From: Loxodes magnus
Lineage: Eukaryota; Ciliophora; Karyorelictea; Loxodida; Loxodidae
DNA length: 64,000 nucleotides
NCBI GenBank assembly: GCA_946699065.1
Contig: CAMPDV010000098.1
Span: 496,001 to 560,000 of the forward strand
Direction of reading: 5' to 3'
Of this stretch, positions 50,734 to 62,383 are shown piece after piece (the first letter of the stretch is position 1; each line of letters starts with the position of its first letter). A program made the position numbers and the translations under genes. The notes under the pieces are model-generated. The model did no database searches, had not been told where the DNA came from, and was given only the letters and a program-made list of their open reading frames with translations.

Positions 50734-50859
50734 AACTATCTTAAATATCTTAACTATCTTAACTATCTTAACTATCTTAAATATCTTAACTATCTTAACT
50801 ATCTTAAATATCTTAACTATCTTAAATATCTTAAATATCCCAAATATCCTAACTATCTA
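50734..50859 (+). repeat. 9-bp minisatellite (AACTATCTT)n
   Basis: About 14 tandem units of AACTATCTT and its variant AAATATCTT, with the last units degenerate (AAATATCCC, AAATATCCT). Not part of a recognised gene. Confidence 0.9.
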
Positions 50860-51214
50860 AAGTATATAAACATTTTAAAGTTTTACTAATAATCTTTGGC
50901 AGTATTCTGGCTCTTTTATCTATAGACATACTTCTTACTTTAAAAATTCTATCAATTATTCTCCATGTTTTAAGATTTAGTAGTTATTTTAGTTTAATTC
51001 GAAGGAATTTATTAGATAGTAAGTTATTAATGCTTTAATAGCCTTCTTAGTAAGTTTATAGTATAACCTAAATTTGTAATTGCAGAGACTCAAAATATAT
51101 GCTTTAGAGGCTAAGAAGTACTTGCCTATGCTCAATTCTTTTGATAATTACTTCTTTACTTTGAAATAAAAAAGGCTAAGAGTTCCCTCTTGCTATTTTT
51201 AATATTCTGACAAT
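50860..51214. other. spacer left of unit C
   Basis: About 350 bp AT-rich, no feature seen. Confidence 0.4.
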
Positions 51215-51691
51215 TTTTCCTCAGAATAACTTAATTAAAATAGCTTTCATAGTATAGAAGTAAAGCAATTAACAGTAATCCGTTCTTGAGAACGTTGATT
51301 TCTTTTCGGATTGAAATATTAATATCAAAAGAAATATAAGCTGCTTATCTAAGAGTGAAGTTTGAAAATATCTTATTAATCTTACTAGTTCTTAGATTAT
51401 TAAAAGAGATTTGCTGCTTTATTTTAAGAGGAGACTTTAAATTTAATTTTTTATTTAATTTTGTTTTTCACTCAAAATAATTAAAGTTAAGATCAAATGC
51501 CTTAGTTAAGGTAACTTTGTCTATATATCATCTATAACTGCTAAATATCTCTTGATGCTATAATATTTTAACTGATTCAAAAGTTTGATAGGAAATTAAC
51601 TTGGTTAAATGTTCTTGATTTATAATTAAAATCAACTTAAGTCAAATATTTCTTAACTAATTATTTGAATACGCAGTTCATTTTCTATCAG

Positions 51692-52692
51692 ATTTAGATA
51701 GTTAAAAATGGTTGAAGGTTTCAAATCAGGCTTCTATACCACCTCTTTCTAAGCCAAAAAGGAAGGGAGGAAGCAAGAAAGCAATTCTTAATAATCTTAA
51801 CAATCTTCTCTATCACAACCTTAACCAACACTGAACTAAAAACTTGGAATCTAACAAAACGAACGAAAGCCAACCTTGAAGAATATACACACGGAAACTC
51901 CAACCTCAAGCGAGAAACCGAGGAAACAGATGAAGTCTGTTCTCCACCAGGAGATATCAGAGTTCAACCCTTCTGGCCAGATGAACATGGAGTAGCTCAT
52001 CAAAGTGGTACTGAACCTCCAGGAAGAGGTCAAGAGATTGAAGAAGGACAATGATATGCTGATGGCAAAGCTAGACCTAGTAGAAGGAATTGAGTCAAGA
52101 CTTATATCCTAGGAAAGAGATCTTAACGCCTTATGGAATATCTCACAAAGTCAGACTAACGAATCCTAAAATTAGCTTTAGAAACAGACTGAATTGGATA
52201 ACAGATTCAGAAGAGTAGAAGAGAAATTTTAAACTTTTAAGAAAGAGTAAAGCGAAACTGGAGCTATACAAATGGAAATCGAAGCCTAGAAAGAGTAAAC
52301 AAATCAAGGAGAATAATTCAAAATAAAAAAGAAATATTTCTGCTGTGGAAGCGTATGACATTTTTATCGGAAGTGTTATAAATTCTAATAGAAATAAAGA
52401 AACTATTGGATAAAAGAACAACAAAAGAAGAAAAAAGAAGAAGCAAGAATGAAAAGAATGTATTGCAACCCGGATGGTTCAATATACAAGATCAAGATGG
52501 AACCATATCAAGTAAAAGGAAGGAAAACCTGGATAAACCCAAGTTTCTAATCTCGCTAAAATTGGACGTCCCAAACATTTATATTTAACAGCAGGGAGCA
52601 TGAACTACTGTCCTCCTGACGGGGTTGGAAATCCCTAAAACGGAAAACTCAAAATTAATATTATTATTATTATTATTATTTAGATAGTTAAA
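51692..52692 (+). mobile_element. ORF1-only retroelement with 15-bp target-site duplication
   Basis: Direct repeats ATTTAGATAGTTAAA at 51692-51706 and 52678-52692 bracket the insert. Unit B carries the same sequence once, uninterrupted, so this is a filled site against an empty site. The body ends with a hairpin (GGGGTTGGAAATCCC) and about eight ATT units. No reverse transcriptase or endonuclease, so it was mobilised in trans. Confidence 0.92.
51708..52619 (+). CDS. retroelement ORF1 protein, intact (coiled coil + zinc-knuckle-like)
   Basis: Intact 303-aa ORF from ATG 51708 to TGA 52617-52619, just 3' of the target-site duplication. MVEGFKSGFYTTSF starts it; a Q/S-rich region, the core 'LIKVVLNLQEEVKRLKKDN' coiled coil, 'ESRLISQERDLNALWNISQ', and the knuckle-like 'YFCCGSVWHFYRKC' follow. 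In the knuckle the first Cys is Tyr, though an adjacent Cys could substitute. A basic K/R-rich tail should bind RNA. Composition is markedly less AT-rich than the flanks. ORF1 proteins of LINEs coat element RNA; this one presumably needs ORF2 from an autonomous relative such as those at 35-47 kb. Confidence 0.85.
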
Positions 52693-53679
52693 TTTCTTAT
52701 TTTATAAGATGCAAATATTTTCTTTCATTTTGTATTTTTTGTAGTTAGCTTGTGGAATAATTTGAGGATTTATGTTAAATACTAATAATACTCCTTTAAT
52801 AAGTTGTATAAATTGCATTAAGTTAGAACTTTTTTTATCTAAGTTGTATGAGGTTCTTTTAACTAATTACTATAGAAATCTAGTATATCATTAGGATAAT
52901 AGAAATCCAATAAAGCTTAAAATCTTTGATGCATGTAATTCCTTTATTTATTTATTTATACAAATTAAGAAACTTCATTACCTAATGAAACATTAAAATA
53001 GGTAAAGTTCTAAACCCTACTAATAATTATTTAACCTTAAATATTATATTTCATTTGATAATTTTAAAATAGATTACCTATATGCAATTTTAAGCTTTCA
53101 TAGTTGATTAATACTTAAAAACGGTTCCTACAATTTAAATCAGTAGTCTAACTACTTTTAAATCTTTATATCTTGCTAAACCTTTTATAGTCTAAACTGA
53201 AATAAGATAGTGTCCTTAAGTAGGAAAAGTGCTATGTTAAACTAATAATACTTAAAAGACTTAATGTTTACCTTTAACTGATCCTTAGACTAAAAATTGG
53301 AGAGTAAAAGTTAGATTCATTAATAAGAATACTGTAGAATACTTTATTATGTATCAAAAGAATATCTTAGAAGAAAATTAAATTTACAGCATTTTAATTA
53401 TACATATTCATAACTATTTTATAGTCTACTCACATATTTATTAAAAATCTCATATACCATCCCACATAAATAGTATATACATAATAATTGACAATGCTTT
53501 ATAAAAGTATAACTATCTAATTATTAGAAGATACATGCAAAAATAATAAATTAGCGTAATCTCTTTATTAGTAAGGTCTTAGGAAAATAGTCAATTAGGA
53601 TTTTTTCTGTTATTTCATAATTTAAAACTGTGGTGTTTAACTTAACTTGATTTATATAAATTAAATAATAACATATTTA
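52693..53679. other. duplicated 5' flank of copy C
   Basis: No gene. Continues the flank seen in unit B (31590-32580); presumably promoter-proximal sequence for the transporter. Confidence 0.7.
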
Positions 53680-54912
53680 ATGAATAACTAAGCAAGTGTA
53701 ATAGATAGACTAGAAATCTAAGAAGAACTTGATGAAGTTAAGCCGTCTACTTTGATCGGTATGCATCCGTATGCATCTACTCCTTATATGCCTCATAGAA
53801 CTCTTTCGAATCCCATCTTAGCTCCTAATTTGTAAACTACACCTTCTTTCACTTCGACTACGATCTAACAATCGGCTGCCTATGTAGAAACATAAGAGAA
53901 ATAAAACAAAACTAAGACTATTCTGCTGGCTATTTATTGGGTTTGGGTTTTTGTGTTTATAGGAGCATTTTTTACTGGATTTACATTTTTATATGTTACA
54001 TTTCCTTTTGTGCTCAGGTTCGTATTCGCTAAGATGGGGATGCTATTCTTTTTCGGCATTTTAGCTATCAAAGAATATAGACAAATGGATCAAACTACAG
54101 TTAATGCTGTAAAATAACTATGGGCTACATAAAAATCAAAGCTTCTCTTTTCTCTAGTAGCATATACGTTTGCTTCTATTTGCTTTGTACTTCCCTCTAA
54201 ATATACTACTGTTGCTCAAAATATTTTGTTTGCTAATTGTTCAAGTATTTGCATTGTTGTGTGGAAAATAATTAAAAGAGAACCTTAGCACTATTTGGCT
54301 ATTGTAGGAACTATTATTGGTATGTCAGGAAGTAGTTTAACTATATTAGAATAGAATGCATCTAGTTCAGAATAGAGTTTTTCAACATCCTCTATGATTC
54401 TTGGTAACAGCTTAGCCTTTATGGGATCTGCTTTCGCAGCAGCTTTCAGTATTTATACTGCAGATTTTATGAAATAACAATTTCCAGTAGCTATTTATTC
54501 ATTTATATCTTAATTTGCTTGCTTAGTTTTTGGAATTCCTTTGTCTCTTATTCTAGAATACTCAGAATATTCTAAAATAAACTGAACTCTTGATCTTATA
54601 TGGATTACTTTGCTAGTAGGCTTCGTAGGATTCTACTCTGCATATGGGGTTTATTACGCTCTTATTTATGTATCGCCTCTTGTTATTTCAACTGCAAAAC
54701 TATCTTAGTTTATGATTGCTGGCATTTAAGCTTGGCTTATGGGAATTAACTCTTTTCCAGGACTGTGAATTTGGATAGGGGGAACAATTTGCATTGCAGG
54801 ATTATTCATCATAATTAAAGCAGAACAAATAGATACTTAGAAGAGAATCGACAACTTGGAGAAGGATGGAAGTCTCATGTCTGTAGGATATAAGAAACTT
54901 TCTGAAAGCTGA
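53680..54912 (+). CDS. EamA/DMT-type transporter, copy C
   Basis: 410 aa, intact, same length as A and B, TGA stop 54910-54912. It is the most diverged coding copy: N-terminus MNNQASVIDRLEIQEELDEVK, VWVFVFIGAFFTG, ISTAKLSQF for LSTATLSQF, and a Trp at NWSLD written TGA ('KINWTLD'), showing a TGG/TGA exchange between copies. Most changes are conservative or silent, which suggests purifying selection rather than decay. Transmembrane layout and EamA motifs are as in copy A. Substrate unknown. Confidence 0.92.
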
Positions 54913-56798
54913 CTTAAAATATTTAATTTTAGGTAATATAAATATTCTATACACTATAAACATTTTACTCTCTTCACTATTTATTTAATTTATTTGAATG
55001 AAGCATAAATCTTACGTTTTACAAGAGTAATAATATTAAATAAGATTTGTTTTACTTTAATAGTTTATAAGAGGATTTTAAATTATAAGTAGCATTCTTA
55101 AATTATTGCTCAACTTATTATCTAATTATTGCATATCTATTTCATGATATCTTAATTGACTTTTAATTTATATTAAATGATATTTATTTATTAAAGCAAT
55201 CATAGTAATATCATAATAAAATATGTATCTAAGCATTTAATTATGCTAAGTTAATTAATAGTTAATATTTATTATTTCTATAATAAAGAGTATAATTATC
55301 TAGGTAGCTTAAATAATTTCTTTAGCTTAACCTATCCTCAGCGTTTTTAATTATCTTAGAAGTAAAAAGAATTGGTAATTCTAATTTGATAATAAACAGT
55401 TTAACTATCTAAATTACAAAAAGAAAGCCTTTTTTATAACCTTTAAAATATAAGGATTTGGTAATCAAATAAGCAACTATTCTATTAATTAACCAAAATA
55501 GAATTTAAAATTGTATTATAAAGCTTAGCAGATAATAAAGAAGTAAGAGCTAAAGTCCTAGAAGAATAGATTCTATCTCTATTATCAATTTTTATATCTA
55601 GTATAGCTAATTAAACTTAAAATCCTAGAAATCTTATTAATACAACAATACCTATAAAGGTAAAGGAAGATATATAAATTAGCTATCTTCAACTAACATT
55701 AAGAATTTAGTCAAACTTAAGAATCATCTGGTAATTATATTACTTCTAAATCTCAAATATGAAGGTATTAATTCTAATAAACTACTAAAGGTAGAAATAC
55801 GAAGTTTAGCAGTACTATTTAATCTAATATAATAAAGAAAAAGATCAAATTAAAGTCTTGTTTAGATGCTCTACAAAGCAGAAATAATGCCAAATATTTT
55901 ATACAGAAATTAAATGAATGAAGAATAGTTATTATATTTAATAATTTATAAATAAAAACAGCGAAATTAAATAACTCTATTATTCTTATTAGATAATATT
56001 ATTTCTAATTTAATAGTATTAATACCTGCTAACTTTATCACAAGAACTATCCATTATATTATAATTATGTCTTAATATCTATTCATTATTAAAGCGAGCT
56101 TCAATTATAGTTTGAAATTCCTTTTTTCAAAATCTAATAAGACTTAAAGTTTAAAATAAGATTAAGAATGAAATTTAGTTTTAAGATGATAAGTATACAT
56201 TTATAATTTAAGCCTTGCATTTCTAGATTTTTAGAGATTACATAGATACTCAAAAGCAACACTAATAGATTTTTGCATGTTACATATTTACTTTAATCAA
56301 TAAGCAGGAGCCACTACTAATTTCAAACTTATGCAACAAAAATTCAAAATAAAAATAAAAGTCATAGTACATTTAATATCTTAGTTTCGGCTTTTAATCT
56401 ATCTAAAAATGAATTATTAAATAAGAAGTTATAAGAAACAATTTAAGTTAGAGCAAACCATATATAGTAATAAATATAATATACCATTAAAGAATTTTAA
56501 ATTATATATTTAACCTAAATTAATAGTCCAATTGGTTACTATTTTTTATCTTATTTTATTTATCTTGCTTATTAAATTATTTTTTTCAAGATTTAGTTAA
56601 AGTTTCTCTGACTAAAAAATGAATTAGTAAAATAGGATTAACTGCATTTTATTATGAGCTATATAAATTTAGATAGTTGGATATACCCTTGGTTACTGCT
56701 TAGTAAGTTAAGGGATTATATAAATAATAAAGGGACTTAACTAAATTAAAAATGATTTAAAATTATAATGAGAGTATTATAAATCAACATATTCCAAT
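54913..56798. other. 3' flank of unit C and spacer
   Basis: To about 56180 this is duplicated flank matching units A and B; beyond that it is unique AT-rich spacer before the RING gene. No gene seen. Confidence 0.55.
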
Positions 56799-58740
56799 TC
56801 AAGTGTTACTTTAGTTTGTATTTATGTTTTCATTATTTTATACAGGAGGTGATGCTGGATTTACTCGTGGAGATTAAAAATCTTCAGGATCTAAAACAGA
56901 AATATTTTAACTCTCGAGAACTGAAACATTCTAATCAGCTGCCTCTTGCTAAGCTTCTCCTTCTCCAGCTTCTTCTTCTTATTCTTCTGCATTGCCTTCT
57001 TCATCTCCATATATAGCTCTAGTAGCACTAAATACTTTAACAAATTTTCCCGGTCTAGTAAAGTCACATTAAACAACCTAGCTAATCGGTACTCGACAGA
57101 GATGACATTCTCCCGTACTTTTTCACATTTCTAGGGAGCAATTGTAGCATATCCCACCATGACCACATTCCATAATAACGGCATCTGCGATATTATCAAA
57201 GCATATGCAGCAATTTCTTTATTTATTATCTAAGGAAGGTCTTCCAACAGTAGCAATGGAAGAGTTAAATTTGTGTTGAGCTTGCTTTAACACTTGAGGC
57301 ATTGATTAATTCTTTTTGCGCTTTTTTTACTCAACAGTCTCGTCAGTTTCTTTCTCTATTTATATATTAAAGAGAATAATTTCTAAACTTACTTTGAATT
57401 ATGGCATTATCATCTTTAGGTTAAGTTTCTAGAGTTTGTAAGGCTAATTTCTTATCGTTTGCATTATTGAGCATTCCAAATCTGTGCTAAACTTTTGGAA
57501 TGAAAGCGAAGTTTGCTGGTCTACCAAAGTAAGTAGAACTCATTCTCATTAAATACTTAGGAGGCTTTTTAATTTATTGTATGACTCTCCGAATGGCAGC
57601 TTATCTTGAATTATTCTGCTAATTATTCTGATTCTAATTTGGCAAAATTTAGGCTTATGAGGTATTCTGAGACTATTAATTTGATAGCTCAGAATTATTT
57701 TCTGAATCTTGATTTTCAGCACTGTCTGATGAGAAAAATGAATTTCATCATGAAGGCAAAAATTGATATACTAGCTTTGTAATGATTAGAATAGAGCTTA
57801 GATAAACTATTGGAATGATTAGAACTTAGTAAACTTACAAGACATTATCACCATCTAGTATATCACTTAATCATATTACAAATAGACATGATGATACACT
57901 TAAACCGCTTATCACGCAAAAAAGTCATATACTTGTTATTATTTCATATAATAGTGCATCGCCCATGAAAAATGAACAAACAGAGCCACAGCATAAAAGC
58001 CATATCCCTAAATTTAATATTAATAAAAGACCCAAAATCACCCAGAAAGGCCAGAAAGTTGCTTTCCAATTCCATTCCACTAAATGTTCTACTCTAAGTA
58101 AAATTGTTAAGCATAGAAGAGCTCTGAAGAATCTTCCGATTGCTCTAATTAAGGCCGAAAAAGACTAGCAATCATGTCGGGGCCATGCGCAAAAAAAAGT
58201 ACGAATTACTAAGCCCATCCAAAGCGGAATTCCAACTAGAATAGGCTATAAGTTTTTAATTCGAATAGCAGCACAAATTAATATTTTAAAAATGATAATG
58301 AGTATTCCATCTATTATATCCTTAGCATATATCTTTTATGAACTCTAATTATAATATATTCCTCATTGCTCTTTAGGCTTTTTGTATTCAATAATAGAAT
58401 AGAAAATCACTTTCAAATCTAGAATAAACAAAGGAATAAATACCATTTCTCAAGAAATTATCTTAGGTGTAAATCAGTTTTATCCTTCTAGTAGTATAAA
58501 AAAGACTAAATAAGCTAAAAAAGATTCTATTCACTTATTTATCTATTCCTTAGTCAGTTCATTTCGCTCAGCTATTGCCTCAGGAGTATTTAACTCATTT
58601 ACTTGATTTTAATTTCTTTCAAAGTCATAAGAAGAATCCGCTGAAATCTCTGTTTATAACCTTCTGTTATGTTGTAAAATAATTTCATCTTCTTAGATAG
58701 GAGGCAATTGGTTTTAAATGATTCTATTTCTTTACGACAT
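56799..58740 (-). CDS. multi-pass membrane RING finger protein (E3 ligase-like)
   Basis: A 634-aa protein in two exons (58740-57393, 57355-56799), TGA stop 56799-56801. A polar N-terminus is followed by about eight hydrophobic helices (residues about 85-345) with 'WEMVFIPLFILDLKVIFY' and 'KATFWPFWVILGLL', reminiscent of the TMEM185 (Tmemb_185A) family. A cytosolic Q/N-rich linker and 'SSTYFGRPANFAFIPK' follow, then a C3HC4 RING: CCIC ... CGHGGICYNC ... CHLC (about 57075-57215). The C-terminus is acidic and Q-rich. The RING suggests ubiquitin transfer to membrane proteins; target unknown. Internal TGAs read as Trp, including one inside the RING ('EMWKST'). The 37-nt intron is required to keep frame. 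Confidence 0.92.
57356..57392 (-). other. 37-nt intron in the membrane RING gene
   Basis: On minus it starts GTAAG and ends AATAG. Splicing joins 'DDNAIIQ' to 'KKETDETVEQ' in frame. Confidence 0.8.
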
Positions 58741-61700
58741 TTATTTCTTATTCTAAAGAAAGAGTTAAATAAACTGCCTATTTAAATCAAATTTCATAAG
58801 GATTGATTCATCTTAGATGCCTAATTAAGTGGAAGCATCTAATACTTCAAATATTCTTGTTTCCTTATTAACAAATGTATAGTAGCTAATCTCAATTAAT
58901 TATAACATAAATTATTATTAGTTCACTACTATACCAACCTCTTTTATCCAAACTAAGCAATTATAGTACTTAACCTATTTATTTAATCATTCTGCATGCA
59001 GAACTTAGTTTATGTCTATACTTAATTTATGACTTTTTAGTGCAAGTATAGGCGAAGAGTTAGCCTTCAAATTCTTATCCTGGACTTAAATATAAAAGTA
59101 AATAATAGAAAGTTATGATTTATATGGAATGCTAGCTTTATTAATAGTAATCTTTAAATATCAAATTATCTTCATTTACTATTTGATTAAGTATGCTTAA
59201 GTACACTAGTAGTTCTTATCGTTTATTTTATACCTTATTCAAAATTATCAATATATTGCTTCAACTTCTTTACAAGATAGTATTCTTAATTCCTACTTTC
59301 TAGACAGCACACGCTTTTAATACAATTACTCTATATTCAAAACTAGTCCAAGGTGTTAGATTACTTCAATATATAAAAAGCGAATCAGAAAAGTTGAAGG
59401 AAGCTAAAGTGATGATTTAGTTTATAGTATTTATAGAATATCAGTAAAGTGATTAAACTTAAATCTCTTAAGAAATATCAATTATCTACTTGTTTATAGC
59501 TATTTTCCCCATTTCTTATATTATAGTTATTTAGACCTTTTTAAGAATATTCTTCAAAACAGATACTCAAAACATTATATTCTCATCTCATTAGTGATTT
59601 GCTAATAGTTTAATTGCTATATATTTTTAATTTAGAACTTAGATAAATTTAGAATTATTATTAGATCAAACTGAAGCATAGAAATTATAATAATCTCTAC
59701 TAAAAACTGAAAAGAAAGAAGTATCAATTAATGGATACTAACTCACACTTAGTATTTATTTTAGATTATATTTAAGCATTATCTATACAAGTTGGAAGTT
59801 TTTGGTTATATATTTAAAATTTCTATTAACCTGTTCAATGTGCTTTATATTTTTGAATTATCTCCTTTTAATTTTATTTAACTTAGATCTTAAAACTAGC
59901 ATATAAGCGTTATTACTAAAAGGCTAGAAATGCTTAATTTATTATAATCTATAATATATGATTCCAGGTGAGTGATGTCCAAAGCAAAATTGTGATATAA
60001 GTAATAATTCTAAGATTACATTGAAGGGATATTATTTAATAGGCTTTGTATTTACTATTTAATAGTTATTAATATTTACCGAAGTTTGAAGAGCAAATGA
60101 AACAAAAATTATTATTCGATGAATAAAAAGCTAACACTCTTAAATATTATTTTGAATTTGAAGTTAGTTTCAAATACTATGAATATAGCAAGTCATTTAA
60201 AAAACTAATAACTATAATCCATTTAATTCCATATTCCTAGTAACTGGATATTTTGACTTCATTAAAGGGGTTATTAAATATAGCTTAAAAGGACTATTAT
60301 GTTGAAGATTTCATTAAGAATAATAAAATAAATATTGCTTAATATTTCCTTAGCTTTCAGATGCTTTATAAAAGGAAATTAAATATATTAAAACGAAGTT
60401 ATTTCAGATAGATTATAGAAAATACCATAAATAATATTTTAATTAGTTAAATAGTCAAATATGCTTAGCAAATAGCTTATAATTATCGTTAATGCTTTTA
60501 TTGTAAATAATTTAGAATGCTTTTTTAAGTCAAAATGCAAGTGTTACTTTAATCTACTAAGCTACTAATTCTCAACTCATTTCACTTCTATAATTTTAAA
60601 GAAAGACTTATAATAACTTTATTTTAATGTCCTCAAATGTAATCTCACTTTAAAGGGTTAATTTTTCACTGTTAAACATTTTAGCATATTCTCGTAATAA
60701 AGTGAAATTGGGTGGGATCGATTTGGTTATGTGATATGTGATTTATTATAAAATGTGTTAATATAGAATTATCATTACTAATATTTGTTTAGCTAAGGAT
60801 TATTAAATTAATACAAAGAATATTTACTTTAAATTATGCTAATTTAAAAAGACTATTACTTTTTCCCTTAAGCTTTATTCTTTTCATTTATAATTAAATC
60901 ACAAATATCCTTTTTATTTTATTATGTCTAATTTATTAATTTAAATGAATAAAGTAATTACCCATATATATTACGATTCTTTTTTCTATTAAAATTGCAT
61001 TTGGTAAAATAAATTATTGTAATTAATCTATCTTAGTTCTTAAGATTGATTTCTTCATGTACTTTGATATTAAAAATCATTTGATTTTAGTAAAATAATT
61101 TCTCTTATTTGCATAAAAGAGAATACTATATGATTTGTAAATAATAGTGCTTATTATTATTATTATTTTTAATTTTTTCTTTGTTAATTTATCTTTAAAT
61201 AGCTTTCTAATAAGGCGCTTAGTTCTCTTTTGTAGCTTTTTTTATGTTTTTAGGTTTGATTTAAATACTAAATATCCATCAAATTTATTCTATCTTCAAT
61301 CTAATCTTCTTTTCTTGCAATTTACGCTATTTATAATTGTTTTTCTACCTTTTTTTAATTGATTGATCTTAAGTTTACATTCTTAACTTCAATTTTAAAG
61401 TCATTCTCATTACATAAACTTAACCTTTAGTTTTTCTGTCGTTTATCTTAGATTAAGCAATTAAAAGTTTTGACTATTTTACCTTTTTATCTATAGCAAC
61501 TAACTAATAATATGAATATCTAGTAATTTAAGTTTAAGAAAAGGAATGCTTATTTAATAAGATACCTTATTGCTTTCAAGTGCTTAAAGTTAAGATAGAT
61601 TTTTAAGTTATTTATAGTTGAAATCGTTAGACTTTGTCTTTATGCCTTTAAAGCATTTAATGCTTTATCTTAAACTCCCTTTGACTTTATTAGGAGATTC

Positions 61701-62383
61701 TTCTTACTACCTCAAAGTTTTAACTTTATAACATTTACTTCATTGATTTAAGTATAGCAGTGATCAGAGAAAAATCTTCCAATAGAGAGATTAAATAAGA
61801 TAAAATGGTAAAGTTTAGAAATATATAAAGCAAGATACTCTTTTTGCTCTAGAGAGAAAAAGCTATAAAGAAGCAATATTTAGATTGTAGACTTAAAGAT
61901 ATAATTTAAAGCATATACATATTAACCTATATAAGCTTACAAAAGTTATTATTGAATTTAACTAAAACTAATTACTTTAAAATAAGAAAGTCTTATAATT
62001 TATGAGATATTAAGAGATACTTTATAAGTGAGCTATCGCTTACAAATTAATCTTTAAAATGAAAAGTTAATAGAATGGCAAAAAGAGTAAATAAATTGCT
62101 ATTCTCTATTAAATTATCAATGCTCTACCTTTAAAGAAATACATTCAGATTAAAATGAAAATTCTTATATGATTAAAAGTTATTTAATCGATATTAGGAG
62201 TTCTAAGTATTGAAATGAGAATGTAAGTGTAATGATTTTAGGATATAAATGTAGGTTTAACTCAGATTATCTACTTGTTAGTATTTCTTGAAACAATAAG
62301 AAAACTAAAGTTAGCTAAATGATTTTTCCTTTTTTAAACGGATATAAACTTATACTTAATCATCAAACTTCTATTATTTTATA
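58741..62383. other. gene-poor AT-rich spacer
   Basis: 3.6 kb between divergent genes. I see no conserved ORF, RNA gene or retroelement block; a short ATT run lies at 61150-61168. Promoters of the RING gene (left end) and TM9SF gene (right end) must lie here. Confidence 0.4.

Larger units (their letters stand above)
51215..56180 (+). repeat. segmental duplication unit C
   Basis: Homologous to unit B from AACTTAATTAAAATAGCTTT through the transporter copy and its 3' flank to about 56180. It is interrupted only by the ORF1 element at 51707-52677. Separated from unit B by about 5.5 kb. The flank also holds a 14-bp inverted repeat CGTTCT-TG-AGAACG at 51281-51294 that is partly decayed in B. Confidence 0.85.

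Noticed and set aside
24900-56180. Triplication as an assembly artefact
   Set aside because: The copies differ by scattered substitutions, independent insertions and an empty/filled site pair, as expected for real paralogues.
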